Program-made: the position numbers and the translations under genes
Notes under the pieces: model-generated
What the model saw: the letters and a program-made list of their open reading frames with translations, nothing else
Database searches by the model: none
What the model was told of the DNA's origin: nothing
NCBI GenBank assembly: GCA_028565635.1
Contig: JAOXYB010096493.1
Coordinates: forward strand, 1 to 21,777
Source: Phoronis ovalis
Taxonomy: Eukaryota > Phoronida > Phoronidae
DNA: 21,777 bases
Direction: 5' to 3'
Shown: one piece after another, positions 10,803 to 21,385 of the stretch
Numbering within the stretch: position 1 is the first letter of the stretch
Layout of the letters: each line of letters begins with the position of its first letter

Positions 10803-13560
10803 GCCTAGCTGAGTAGGAGCCACAATCGGCTACAGGAAACTTATAATGGGGATTTGGAAAACAAACCCTTTTCTAAAAAAAAAACAGGACATTAAAAATT
10901 TCTGAAATCCACGCAGATAAAAAAAAATTATTTCAGGGTTGCACAAAAAAAATATAATATACTATACCTTCAAAAGTCACATGTGACGTCAAAAAGGCAC
11001 ACATTTTAATATTTCCGTTCAGCTGTTTTGTAAGTTATCAGATAATTTGCATATGAAACATTCAATTTACCAGTGATTATCTATAACTAAAATAGATTTG
11101 GTGTCTTTTAGTTCCATGAGTATGTACTTCACGACGTCACTTGACTGTGTTTTAAATTTGACATATGTTTTATATTAAATTATTCTGCATTCAGTATATA
11201 TTTTATATATCTTATGTACTTTTTATGAAATTTCTTTGTATATATAGTAAATAAATATTTTTAAAACACGTACGGCTTTGGATATAGCTAACGACACGGG
11301 CGAGGGGTATCAGAATTATTCATCATCATTGCAAGCTGTAACAAATTGCAAAAAACATTTACAGAACACGCTATCATTAGAAATTTTAAATTCACAAATT
11401 TAGAATGCCTGTATTCTGTTTTCATTTGGCATGCAAATCAATCAGGTTAAATTTTTTCTCGGTAATACGCTATCAAAAATTGTGTCTTAAAATGTCTTTC
11501 CTTAGTGTGTTAGCATGCAGCTTACGTTATTTTTCACCCCGGCTTCAGCTTTTTTTTTCATTTACACACAACAACTCGAAACATTTTAATTCGAACTGTC
11601 TGCTAAGAATGCGACTTGGAACTGAATTTAAAACTGCATGTGCTTACCCTAAAACTGACCATTAGTCCACTAAGGCAAGTTCACAAGGTAAATTTTAATT
11701 CGCCTTCTCGATTTTAAAAATATTGTAATGATGATCTTGAGCAACATGATCTAGAGCCACATGTGGCATATGCAATCTGGGACTTTTATGCAATTGTATG
11801 AATAGAAGTTACTGGCGAAAAGTACTAAAATTGAAGTCCAAATTATAGTCATTAGTGCAACGTCAGATATTAAACGGAAAACAGGATTAGTTATAATAAT
11901 ATATAATTGTATAGATTATGTAAGTTATTAAACTATATAATTCAGCTTTAGTGTAGTTTTAAGTATTCCGGGAAGTTAACGGAAATCGTAATACTTTTCA
12001 TTAAAAAGTCAGTATTGAACTTTCTTCGCATAAAATCCATGTTATAAACTTTCTAAAACTATCCTAATAATGATGACCCTCCAGTATGATCTTAAGGTCC
12101 AACAGTACTGACATTTTAGTAAGTATTATTACCATGCAGCATGAAGAGCCTAGGTGATCAGTTGACTTCTATCGTCACAAGAATATTAGTCCCAGCACCC
12201 CGCAATGTACTTCCAACGGTTTGTACACGCACGTTACGTCACATTGCATGAAATGTATTTTAAGTGGCCATTTAGTGGTCTAAATCATCTATTTTAATAG
12301 AGCAGCTATACACTATGTTAAGAAAAATTAATAAAATATAACGTTAAAAGTAAGGATGTGCTGTATAATGCAGTCTTGATTGTCTATGCTTTACGGGTAT
12401 GTGCTCTTGTCCTCGGGTCTTGTCCGGCTCTCAGTGATCGGGGCCGGGGCGGGAGTTGGGGTTGATTGAGCTGTAATTTTGGTCTATTGAAGGTATTATC
12501 GTTCTTGCAGTAAAATACCCGAGGTGAAAGAACACTGTGAAGTCTGTGAATCATAATTAAATTACGGGTATACGTACACCAGCAGCTAAGGCTTTAAGTG
12601 ATACAATCGCGATTTTGAAAACGTGTCAGCTCTTTCCACGACCCCAGATTTCCTCACTTGTAAAGTAATATGAGTTGGTTTTGCAACCGGTTGCAGTACA
12701 ATAGTATTGCGGATGTTTAGTTCTTGTGCGCCACGACTTTTAATGGAACAAGGATAGTAGAAAGTCTAGTAGATTATAAGTTTAGGAATCTGTTCGAAAC
12801 TCTAGACTATTCCTCCCAGACTGTTTCACTGGGTTTGCAACATGCAATCCCCGGCCTGATACAGCAACGTTGTTAAGTTTTCTGATAGAGCGTTGGCTTT
12901 ATCAAATATTTTGTCAGATTTATTAATTAAAGTTATATTTAATTTCCAAATATCCGAGTGCATTCACCAAATATCAAACAGTAAATTCGTTTAAATTGTG
13001 TAAATGAAGGAAGTAAAGCCTTCTATGCAAAAAAAAAATCAATAAGTTACGTTACTCAAGAAATACACTCTATGCATATTTTGGTAATGTTGTTAATTCA
13101 AAGAAGTATCACTGAGGCGGCTCTTCCTTCCCTGAGAACGGTGAGAAGCTATATAACTCCTAGTCTGTAGTCCAGACTGTTTTCTGCATATTTATTGTAA
13201 AATAGCATAATATTTGGTTGTATAAATTACACATATGAGCAGAAAAAATCATGTAAGTCCCTAAAAGTGTCAATACTTGCTCTATTTAATATAATGTATG
13301 CTATTTTGGTATATATGAAGAACAGTCGATCTGTACTCAGACACTTTGAACATGTCACACCTTTGGGTGTACATTTGATACTGGGTGAACATTTGATACT
13401 GAATAAAAGGCAGTGGTGTAAACTATTTGACAAGTTATAAATGAATAAGGTTTAAAAACACCCAATAAAGGGACTGAGGTCAGTCTATATAACTCCTGGA
13501 GTGAATGCCAGTTAAACAGAATTTTTAATCCAGCCATTGTTATACACTTTTATTAAATAA
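10803..13560. other. Intergenic DNA without a supported gene
   Basis: AT-rich, with scattered CRE-like TGACGTCA (10984-10991) and TTACGTCA-type sites. A short GC-rich patch at 12409-12460 (ggccggggcgggag) contains an SP1-like box. An ATG at 12388 opens 27 hydrophobic codons across it, but no donor in the right phase links it to GATM. The frame at 11405-11665 looks random. No RNA gene was recognised. Confidence 0.4.
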
Positions 13561-13742
13561 AATGCAAACATAATATACAATTTTACACTTGAAAACACAA
13601 TAAATATACGAAACCATACGCATTGTTACAAAGATCATGAAAGATGTCTCGGGGTGTTGCTTCCTTTGTATTTACCACTTTCTTATATAAACCGGTTATA
13701 AAATGATATTGGATGCCAGCAACAAAACAGGTCAAAACATAC

Positions 13743-13923
13743 CATCTGGGTAAAAGCTAGATTATTGGAGAGCACAGATGACCAAGCAAAGCAACGTAAG
13801 TGCTCCAAAACAATCGTTATAGAATGCTAAATCTATCCCACTATCGTATGTTACACCGAAAGCTCTGAGTACTACTAAACTCATGAAACCTCCTCCCAAA
13901 TACAATATTCCAAGATCGGCCAT
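13743..13923 (-). pseudogene. Exon-like sequence for a small membrane protein (copy 1)
   Basis: From ATG at 13923 the minus strand reads MADLGILYLGGGF, MSLVVLRAFGVTYDSGIDLA and FYNDCFGALTLLCLVICALQ, then TAA (13764-13762): 53 residues with two hydrophobic, membrane-like segments. A conserved GATG|gtatgt donor lies at 13743, 19 nt past the stop. Copy 2 (21386-21553) has TAT where this copy has TAA and reads on QYHTLYRDG to the same donor. The ancestral form was therefore probably an open first exon, and this copy carries a nonsense change. Alternatively it is a genuine 53-residue microprotein. Similarity extends upstream to about 14000. I do not recognise the family. Confidence 0.5.
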
Positions 13924-14103
13924 TTTGAGATTCTGTACCAATGTATGACAGGTGCAAGAGGAAAAAAAAATAGTTGTGAAGCAGTGGATGTAATAATGCC
14001 AAATATAACAGAATGATATAATATATAACTGCTTAATATCTAAAATATGAATATGTCGAAGTGAGAAATAAAGATTGCTAAGATTGCAACCAATAACACG
14101 ATT

Positions 14104-14602
14104 GGTGGTCAATATGAAAGTGGGTACGCATGTTCCAACAAAATTTCGCTTGAAAGGGTATGTTTTTCGAACCGCGTAACGCGCGTTGCGTGCTTAGGGT
14201 CTGTTTTTTTAGCTAAAATCACGAAAAAGGGTGGTTTTTTGGAGGTGTGACACTTCCTAAGGGGTGTTGTTTGGAAGTTTCACTTCGTTGGGGTAATCCT
14301 TAAAATTTCACTTCGTTAGGGGGTGCAAATACGGTCAAGAAAACTTAATATGTTTAACAGAATGTGTATCCCCGTCATATGAAAGTTATACTTCCTGAAT
14401 TGATGCTATTTTGAGAATGACCTGGTCAGGTCAGGATCCACTTCCTTAGGGGTGTATTTTTTCAAAAAAGCACTTCCTTAGGGATATTTTTTTTAAAAAT
14501 CACTTCCTTAGGGTTATATTTTTTGCAGAATTTCACTTCGTTAGGGGCTTTTTTGAAAAGTCATGTTGGAACATGGATACCCACTTTCATATTGACCACC
14601 CC
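14104..14602. mobile_element. MITE-like element with ~36-bp inverted ends and CACTTCSTTAGGG array
   Basis: Left end ggtggtcaatatgaaagtgg... (14105-14139) and right end (14562-14602) are inverted copies differing at a few bases. Within, the motif cacttcSttagggg recurs at about 14251, 14281, 14309 and then 14439, 14471, 14501, 14534; spacings are 28-33 bp in each cluster. The outer right side is extended by CCCCCCGGGG, similar in character to the G-rich ends of the elements near 7 kb. I saw no target-site duplication. It has no coding capacity. Confidence 0.7.
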
Positions 14603-14775
14603 CCGGGGTACGGATACCAAATTTTGTATAAAGAAAATCGACAATGCTGCTTATGATTAGGTTACCACTTAATGCAATGGCTATTGGCACAGTTGTAAAA
14701 AAGTATATTTGATCATCTTGGTGGATCGAATGTAGGATTGTACTTGTGTTAACCATTCAAAGAATACACTACTGA

Positions 14776-15010
14776 GGGTTATATAGAGGGATTTTCGCGA
14801 GCAGTGAGCATTGGTGTCTGTTAAGTCTGAGCACCGAGCATTTTCTTTTGGCGACCTTTTTTCTTTGCTTGTTTTTTTTAACTTGCCCCGATATTTTTTT
14901 TTTTTTTGGCCACCTTGTTTTGTTTTTTTTTCTTATGAAGTGTGAGCAGCGAGCAGTGCCAATTTTTAAGTGTGAGCATTGCACCATGGGGGGGAACCCC
15001 CTACCCCCTC
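14776..15010. repeat. GAGCA-motif repeat block with ~30-bp spacing, just upstream of GATM exon
   Basis: tgagca/cgagca pairs start at 14799, 14829, 14944 and 14974, so the two pairs are each exactly 30 bp apart. Between them T-rich spacers separate ggcgacc (14850), cttgccccg (14882) and ggccacc (14908). The right edge ends in a C-rich block (gggggggaaccccctaccccc region, 14988-15007). No gene is supported here. Confidence 0.6.
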
Positions 15011-15074
15011 ATTTTAAAATTTGATTACATTGTTCTTGCAGCTATGCCGGAATTACAGTCTTTCATAATTTCAG

Positions 15075-18000
15075 ATATGGAGGTGCCTCGTTGGGCAATC
15101 CGTACGCAATCTTATGACCACAAGATCGGTGACAAAGGCGAATGCAGTTATCCAGCCTGTAGAAGGATCTCCTTCCCACGAGAATCATGGAGTCTTCCCA
15201 AAGGTTCAGAGACCTGTTTGGTCATGTAATGAATGGGATCCCCTTGAAGAAGTAATTGTTGGACATGCTAGAGGAGCTTTCGTTCCGCCATTTTCTGTTG
15301 AAGTCAAGGTACATGTGGTATATATTCCCGATAGGATACTCATATTATTATGGAGACGAAGTTAATCATTTCATTGAGTTTGTTCTCTTAATTTTGGACT
15401 TCGAAATTTAAACATTTTGTTTCATTCTTACAAGGTATAAAGTTTTTCCCATTGTTATAACCATTTTTATTAATATGTTACTAAACTTGTGCTTGTAAAA
15501 ACTTTAAATTTAGTAATCTAGACCAGATTTTGTTGTTTGCTTGGTTGCTTTTTCTATTTAAAATTTTTCAAGATTTCCAGGTACATTGAACATGTTTTCC
15601 CTTTTGATTTTAGGCTAATACAAATGAAAAGTATTGGAATTTCTACCAAAAAAATGGAGGCAAATCTTTTCCGTTTGAGCATCTGAAAAAAACTGAAGCC
15701 GAAATTGAGGAATTTTGCAATATATTGAGACATGAAGGTGTTACTGTTCGTCGGCCAGATCCCGTTGACTTCAGCTTTAAGTATACAACTCCGGATTTTA
15801 ACTCCACTGGTATATTTTTTAATGAAATATGATAATGGTTCTTGATTAAGTACCACCCAGGGTAACACTTAAACTGCTTCCAATTCAGAAACGTTGAATA
15901 CTTATTTTAGTTAAAGTACTAACAATCCGACATACAAGCGTTGCAAAATATTACTCCTAATATTATAGATAACGCTTGCAATAAATTTTGTGTCTTTATT
16001 TACCAAAGGTATATTTTTGAAAAGCGTCATGTACCAATGAGTAAAGGTTTCTTACTATGGGTCTGGCACTCTTTCCAATTTTTTTGACAAATCCTTTCTC
16101 GAGATATAACTGTGACAGGCCACAGCTTTAGGAATAGCAGTCGTCCGTTCATTTATGATTGTAGGGATGTATGCTGCTATGCCACGCGATATTTTGCTTG
16201 TGGTAGAAGATGAAATTATAGAGGCACCTATGGCCTGGCGTGCCCGTTTTTTTGAATATCGTGCGTATCGGAATATTATTAAAGATTACTTCCGTCAAGG
16301 TGCAAAGTGGACAACTGCTCCAAAACCTCAAATGTCTGATGAATTATATGACATGGTAAATTATAAGGATGTATAATTTTATTACTTCTGTAGTACACCG
16401 GCTTCTATACAATTTTATAACTATTTTTTTACAGTTGTGTACAGAATTCAGTGTCATTTAAAAAGGAACTAAGTACCATTTACAGTTCACATATTCGCCT
16501 GACCTGTTGCTCGTGTAAGGGCTGCGATCGAGGTATAGGTCAGATAGTTGCTCATGCTTAATGATACGGTCATAGACAGCGATAACCAATGAATTTGGTT
16601 CTTCGGTGTGCATGAAAAATCGGGTACAGGTATGAGACATGATGATGATGATCTTTATTTGTTGGTAGACTGAATTATCCTGGGAGAAATATCCGCGAAG
16701 AATTAGGTTATTTACTATTGAAGCATATGAGAAACGGAAGGATATTTCTGCGCCACAAGTCCCGGGCTACAATTGAAGTGCCCCCTTAATTCGAGCATTT
16801 TGCATTATCCCTTGATCTAGGCTTGGCTAAATTTAAATACCATTCTTTCCTCATGTAGAATTATCCTATGAAGAACGTAGAAGAACGACAGAAATTAGCT
16901 ACTGAAGGAAAATTCGTAACTTCTGAGTTTGAACCTTGTTTTGATGCTGCTGATTTCATGAGAGCTGGAAAAGACATATTTGCCCAACGCAGCCAGGCAT
17001 GTTAATCTACTGTTTCGCGTATTTTTTATGATACAGTATATGAAAACTGCTGGTCTAATATGTTACGCAATATATTTTGAGAATAAATTTTGAATACATT
17101 TAAAAGATCATCTATTTTGAACTCTATGCTTAGTTTGCAATTTTGATATTAGGTATTTTTATAGTTTAGTAGTGTTTATTGGTACACCTTGTAATGATGA
17201 GTTTCTTGTGTCGGAGAAGCACCTTTCACAGGTAATGTGACTGAGCGCCCAATCTCAATAAATCCATCCATGAGTGTTCCTTACATTCTCATCTAGATGA
17301 GAAAGGATGAGACACTAACAGATAGGAACTACCAGCCTGGTTACCAGTTCTGCATAGATACTTGGTAACCATTTGTTTACTAAAATACTAGTTTGTCTTG
17401 ATGATCTAGACGGTTTTACATATTCTAGGTGACCAATTTAATGGGTATAGAGTGGTTGAGACGTCATTTAGAACCTAAAGGAATACGTGTTCATACAATC
17501 AGTTTTAAGGATGCTAACCCCATGCACATTGATGGTACATTCAATATCATTGGACCGGGACTAGTGTTGTCGAACCCTGATCGCCCATGTCACCAGATTG
17601 AAATGTTTCAAAAAGCTGGATGGGATGTTGTAAAACCACCACTGCCTATGGCTTCAGATGGTATATATTAGACGTTTGCTTAATCTGGTTTTTGTGCATT
17701 ATGTGTTAAATTAGCTGATGTCCGTTAATTATGAGCGGTATAGTGGGAGAAAATGCTAACTTGCAAATGTAAATGCAAATCCAAAGTTACTTTCAAATAA
17801 AGATTTTTTCTCAGATTTTTTAAATTTTGTTTGCTTCAAAAGTTATGACCCTTCTAAAATTAACTTCAAGAATGTTTTCATTTTTTCTGGTATTTCCATA
17901 TATCTAAAACACTTTATATATTGCAAAGCAAAATTTCAAAACTCTGATATGCTATTGTGAGGAGCTCTAGTTGTCAACATTTCAACTTGTACCTGCAAGT

Positions 18001-18472
18001 TGCTGACATTTATTCCTTTTTTTAAATTTATTTTTTTGAAAAAGTGAGTTTCTATACCCAAAATTACCTCCTTATTGATTACATAATATGTGCGAAATAA
18101 GTGAAGTAATTTTTTATAATCCTTATGTTAGCATCTTATCAATAATGTATACTTTTAACTGTACGTCTTTTTGTGCATTAAATATGTATGCTTTAAAACA
18201 CTGGTAGTAACGTTGTGATGTATTTAATTGCAGACCACCCTATGTGGATGTCATCAAAGTGGCTATCCATGAATGTGTTAATGCTGGACCCAAAACGCGT
18301 TATAGTAGAAGCTGAGGAGACAACAATTCAAAAAATGTTTGAAAAACTTGGCATTGAATGCATCACGGTCAATATTCGTCACGCTAATTCACTGGGAGGT
18401 GGTTTTCATTGCTGGACTACTGATGTGCGACGCAGGGGTGTTTTAGAGAGCTATTTTGGTGCGGAATACTAA
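15075..18472 (+). CDS. GATM: Glycine amidinotransferase (AGAT), six 3' exons
   Basis: GATM is the mitochondrial enzyme that transfers the amidino group of arginine to glycine, giving guanidinoacetate and ornithine, the committed step of creatine synthesis. Exons: 15075-15308, 15614-15809, 16165-16355, 16859-16996, 17429-17660 and 18234-18472. They join in frame to 409 residues against 423 in human. Landmarks in order are [71 protein letters not shown] (catalytic Asp), [30 protein letters not shown] (catalytic His), [27 protein letters not shown] and [17 protein letters not shown] (active-site Cys). The first exon shown starts in phase 0 after an atttcag acceptor, because an in-frame TAA lies at 15066-15068. 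It reads [13 protein letters not shown] then [10 protein letters not shown], a presequence-like stretch. The start exon is not located; Met at 15114 is a fallback start. Confidence 0.95.
16997..17428 (+). other. GATM: GC-AG intron of GATM
   Basis: The exon ends CGC AGC CAG and the next bases are gcatgt rather than gtNNNN; the acceptor is tattctag. The only nearby GT donor, 4 nt downstream, would shift the frame, whereas the GC donor exactly restores the conserved FAQRSQ|VTN junction. GC-AG introns are a known minority class; the upstream CAG fits their usual strong exon-side context. Confidence 0.85.
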
Positions 18473-18745
18473 AACAACATGCAAACATTTTGTTCTATTT
18501 ACATTATTTACATTTGTTTCTCTATATCATTATTTCCAATGTAGCAACATGTTTTCAATGTAGCAACAATTTCTTTACAAGTTGAAAATTGAAAATCCCC
18601 TGTCAAAAATTATCAGAAATTTTAAAATAGCCTTGATTCTTTTTAGTATAATATTATAAGAGAAAATTACCAGTGGCTGTGCTACAGTTTATTTGAATTA
18701 TTATGTGTTTTATTCTTTATAAATAAAATGTTATCCTTAAACACA
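18473..18745 (+). terminator. GATM: GATM 3' UTR and poly(A) signal
   Basis: AATAAA lies at 18722-18727, about 250 bp after the GATM stop, with a downstream GT/T-rich element (gctgtttttgcgttattttg) as expected for cleavage. The UTR contains a direct repeat, caatgtagcaaca, at 18537-18549 and 18556-18568. Confidence 0.75.
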
Positions 18746-19220
18746 ATTGCTGTTTTTGCGTTATTTTGACTTATTATCAACAAAAAATTATAAGATTATA
18801 ATGTCAGATTAACTCCCTCCATTTAGTTATTCTTTCCTTTCTGGGAATGTTATCTGATGATATACGTATTTTGGCAAAAAATAAAAGAAAGCACAATTTC
18901 TGCCTGCTATAATGTTGATGGATTAGGTAAGAACTGTGGGCGGTTAATGTTTTTGTTAATGCAGTATGTATTTTCTTAGAATTTTTCTTGAATTTGAAAT
19001 AAATAATGTGGAAAAACTATCAAGAAAGTATTTTTTTATAATAGACTGTTATTTCTTCTACGACAATAAATTAATTGATTACTGTGGGTGTTGGGATAAT
19101 TTCAATAATTCCTACAGCTTTCTTAACAAGTCATAGTTCACACATTAAAAAAGGACTTCTGTTTTAAGAGAAAGAGTGTCCGTTCGTAGGACTTGGTTTC
19201 AGACGGACGCGCAGTCTCTG
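18746..19220. other. Gene-free AT-rich stretch
   Basis: No exon, RNA gene or recognisable repeat is visible between the GATM poly(A) region and the transposon starting at 19224. Confidence 0.5.
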
Positions 19221-19540
19221 ATATGGAAAGCCATCGGGGTCACAACTTCTACTTATAACGCATAAAAAATGATTTTTAACGCGTAATAATATTTATTACG
19301 CGATATAAATTGACCAATCAGGGAGCTCGAAATAGCACACGTGGTTCATCATTATAATGCGTAATAATTCTATTTATTACGCATTATAATTCTATTTATT
19401 ACGCGTTAAAATTCGACCAAGCAGAAAACAGGAATTGGAGCACGTGACAAGTAATTTATTACGCGTTATATATATCGACCAATCCTAGCCTTTCTTTCAT
19501 CTGTTTATTTTCCCACCTGTTTGAACATACTTTCGGCAAT

Positions 19541-19723
19541 ATGGAAGATAGAAATAGGATCTTGCAGATTCAAACTGCGTTTAATGATAATGAGAGGGTG
19601 GCAATCAAACTAAATATGCTAAACAAGCCAACGCTCAACACTAAGGAAATATGTTACACCTGTGGAGGCTCTATGCTGTCGAGTTCTCACTTAAGCACGG
19701 ATGAGAACTCTAAAGAACAATAG
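19541..19723 (+). CDS. Small ORF in transposon core, function unknown
   Basis: ATG at 19541 opens 60 codons (MEDRNRILQIQTAFNDNERV, AIKLNMLNKPTLNTKEICYT, then CGGSMLSS...). The peptide is polar and coding-like, with a CYTC pair but no full zinc-binding motif that I can name. It lies just downstream of CCAAT-rich subterminal repeats that could act as promoter. It may be a captured host fragment or a remnant of an element protein. Confidence 0.3.
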   Translation: MEDRNRILQIQTAFNDNERVAIKLNMLNKPTLNTKEICYTCGGSMLSSSHLSTDENSKEQ

Positions 19724-19849
19724 GTCTGTGGGATTAGTAGATCTATGTTGGTTCTTTGAGGTTTTATATTATACTGATGCAGATATTTGTTGATGTGTAC
19801 TTGTTGATTTTTTATTTTAAATTAAAATATATATTCTTCATTCATTTAG

Positions 19850-20016
19850 TGGAGCGGTCTGAGAGGAGGTGGGGAAGTTGGTCGATACTATCCCAGGACC
19901 GGTTTCTGGCTCATAGCTGCGGTCATCAGACCAAATATGTATACCACGCTGAAGATTTCTTGAAGGAGGCGCAATGGCTTTATTTTCAGGGGGATGCGAT
20001 AACTCTTCCCTTCTAG
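19850..20016 (+). CDS. Second small ORF or exon-like segment in transposon core
   Basis: After a tttcttattt-like pyrimidine tract and cattcatttag (AG 19849-19850) the sequence becomes markedly more GC-rich and stays open for 55 codons (ERSERRWGSWSILSQDRF, LAHSCGHQTKYVYHAEDFLK, ...QWLYFQGDAITLPF, stop at 20014-20016). Another frame over the same bases is also open for 36 codons (GGGEVGRYYPRTGFWLIA). The acceptor-like edge suggests an exon, but no in-frame donor was found in the upstream ORF. No family recognised. Confidence 0.25.
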
Positions 20017-20129
20017 CCTGCTAAGGAATCGCAATGGTTCTCCCTGTAATAGGGGCAGGAGTCTTTTGCGATCTTCTAAAGTATCTGATGGCTGTAAACT
20101 GAAAATTTTCAGTGTTCAGTGTCCGGGTG

Positions 20130-20138
20130 TATATAAAG
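20130..20138 (+). promoter_or_regulatory. TATA-like box inside the transposon
   Basis: TATATAAAG lies between the core and the right subterminal repeats, followed by the palindromic tacgtacgt. A perfect 14-bp palindrome, ctgaaaattttcag, lies just upstream (20099-20112). If used, it would drive transcription outward through the right end. Confidence 0.25.
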
Positions 20139-20463
20139 TACGTACGTCCGTACACTGCGTTTCCTAAGGATAAAAATGCCGAAATGCGTATTAATTATTT
20201 TGATTGGTCGATTTATTACGCGTATTAATTCCAGCTTTCTGATTGGTTGAAGTATAATGCGTAATAAATCGAATTATAACGCGTAATAAATCGAATTATT
20301 ACGCGTAATAAATAGAAATATTACGCGTTATAATAATGATTGGTCTCTGATTGGTCAATTTATAACGTGTAATAAATATTTATTATTACGCGTTAAAATT
20401 CATTTTTTTACATGTTATAAGTAGAAGTTGTGACCCCGATGGCTTTCCATAGATTCACATACA

Positions 20464-20700
20464 GTTGGCGTACGGTTAACTATTCGAAAGATTCAAAGAT
20501 TCAAAATATAAAATTGGCGTACGGTTAACTATTCGAAAGTTTCAAAATTTAAAGTTGGCGTACGGTTAACTATTCGAAATATTCAAAGATCGATTCGAAG
20601 GATTCAAAATATAAAGTTGGCTAATGGTTAGATATTCGAGATATTCAAGAGATTCAAAACATTGATTAATGGTTAGAATTTCGAGAGTTTCGAAACAAAA
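20464..20700. repeat. Minisatellite adjoining the transposon (TTGGCGTACGGTTAACTATTCGAAA units)
   Basis: Units start at about 20465, 20514, 20555, 20617 and 20664 (spacing 41-62 bp). The first three share ttggcgtacggttaactatt plus cgaaa; the last two are diverged (ggctaatggttagatattcg). Between them, attcaaaga/gattcaaaa short repeats expand irregularly. It begins 13 bp after the transposon's right flanking TA. Confidence 0.8.
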
Positions 20701-21040
20701 AAAAATTTGGGTGTCATTTCTTGGGCGATTGGTATTTTTGTCAAAATATTTTTGGATCGATTTTTAGGAGGGGGCATTTCTGTAGGTAAACAGTTAGGCA
20801 AACATGTATTTGATAATAACATTTCAGTTTCGGCCCAAAATAGCTTCTTTCAGGCTATTATTGATATTTTATATAGTTTAAGGATAGTAAAATGTGGCAC
20901 AAACAATTCTTACCGTTTGTTGACAATTATTTCCATACATTTTGAACAAGAATTCTTGAAAAACTTTGAATAAATAAATTTCCGCCAAATCTTTTTGCAA
21001 TGTTGTAACACGTTTGAACGCTGTATGACAAAACAGATAA
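20701..21040. other. AT-rich DNA, one unsupported reading frame
   Basis: A plus-strand frame (20707-20973) without an ATG start reads a hydrophobic, IFVKIFLDRFLGGG-like peptide. It follows the minisatellite directly, has no start context and no family resemblance that I see, so I do not call it a gene. Confidence 0.4.
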
Positions 21041-21042
21041 AA

Positions 21043-21085
21043 ACGTCATAATTTACGTCACTATAATTGACGTAATTTGACGTAA
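21043..21085. promoter_or_regulatory. Cluster of four TGACGTAA-like (CRE/ATF half-palindrome) motifs
   Basis: acgtcat (21043), ttacgtca (21053-21060), tgacgtaa (21068-21075) and tgacgtaa (21078-21085) lie within 43 bp, the first two inverted relative to the last two. bZIP factors (CREB/ATF, PAR-bZIP) bind such sites. No gene start is known next to it. Confidence 0.4.
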
Positions 21086-21124
21086 TGTGATTGATGTATT
21101 AAAAAATTAAATTGGTGTTGTAAT

Positions 21125-21310
21125 GTTTTTACAATACTATTTTGAAACATTTGGCACGTTATCGTGCCGTTAGTTTAAAAATGTCTTTAACTTTATATAT
21201 GAAAGTAAGGAAAAGTATTGCAAAACTGAGAAAAGTATTACATTTTCAGAACATTTTTCTACAATACAATATTATAATTTTGAAACGCTTGGCACGGCAT
21301 ACGGCCGGGA
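21125..21310. repeat. Diverged direct repeat with GGCACG hairpin
   Basis: acaatactattttgaaac followed by atttggcacg (about 21131-21158) recurs as acaatac...attttgaaac followed by gcttggcacg (about 21263-21294). The first copy contains GGCACG-TTAT-CGTGCC (21153-21168), a perfect 6-bp stem with a 4-base loop. Confidence 0.6.
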
Positions 21311-21385
21311 AGTAAGTATTGATGTGTTGTGTAATGGTTCCTTCGCAGTACTTACCACTTTTTATGTTAACAAGAACAAACCTAC

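Larger units (their letters stand above)
19224..20449. mobile_element. 1.2-kb DNA transposon with ~100-bp inverted ends rich in TTATTACGCG palindromes
   Basis: The left end (TGGAAAGCCATCGGGGTCAC...) and right end (reverse complement the same) match for roughly 95-100 bp with few differences, through ...aacttctacttataac, ttaacgcgtaataat and ttgaccaatcag. TA on both sides (19222-19223, 20450-20451) is the likely target duplication, suggesting a Tc1/mariner-like class. The subterminal zones hold many ttattacgcg/cgcgtaataa units and repeated CCAAT boxes (gaccaatca / tgattggtc). The core (about 19500-20130) is unlike the ends and has two small frames but no recognisable transposase. Confidence 0.8.

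Noticed and set aside
11405-11665. Plus-strand 86-codon frame beginning MPVFCFHLACK
   Set aside because: It superficially resembles a mitochondrial presequence upstream of GATM, but it ends in a stop before any usable donor and has an irregular composition.
12388-12471. Short hydrophobic frame over a GC-rich patch as GATM exon 1
   Set aside because: No donor in phase 0 before its stop; the only good gtatgt donor leaves the wrong phase for the exon at 15075.
16640-16653. GATGATGATGAT run in a GATM intron as a LINE tail
   Set aside because: Short trinucleotide run only; no reverse-transcriptase remnant or poly-tail structure could be seen next to it.
20707-20973. Plus-strand 88-codon hydrophobic frame
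   Set aside because: No ATG start, follows directly on a minisatellite, AT-driven composition, no family match.
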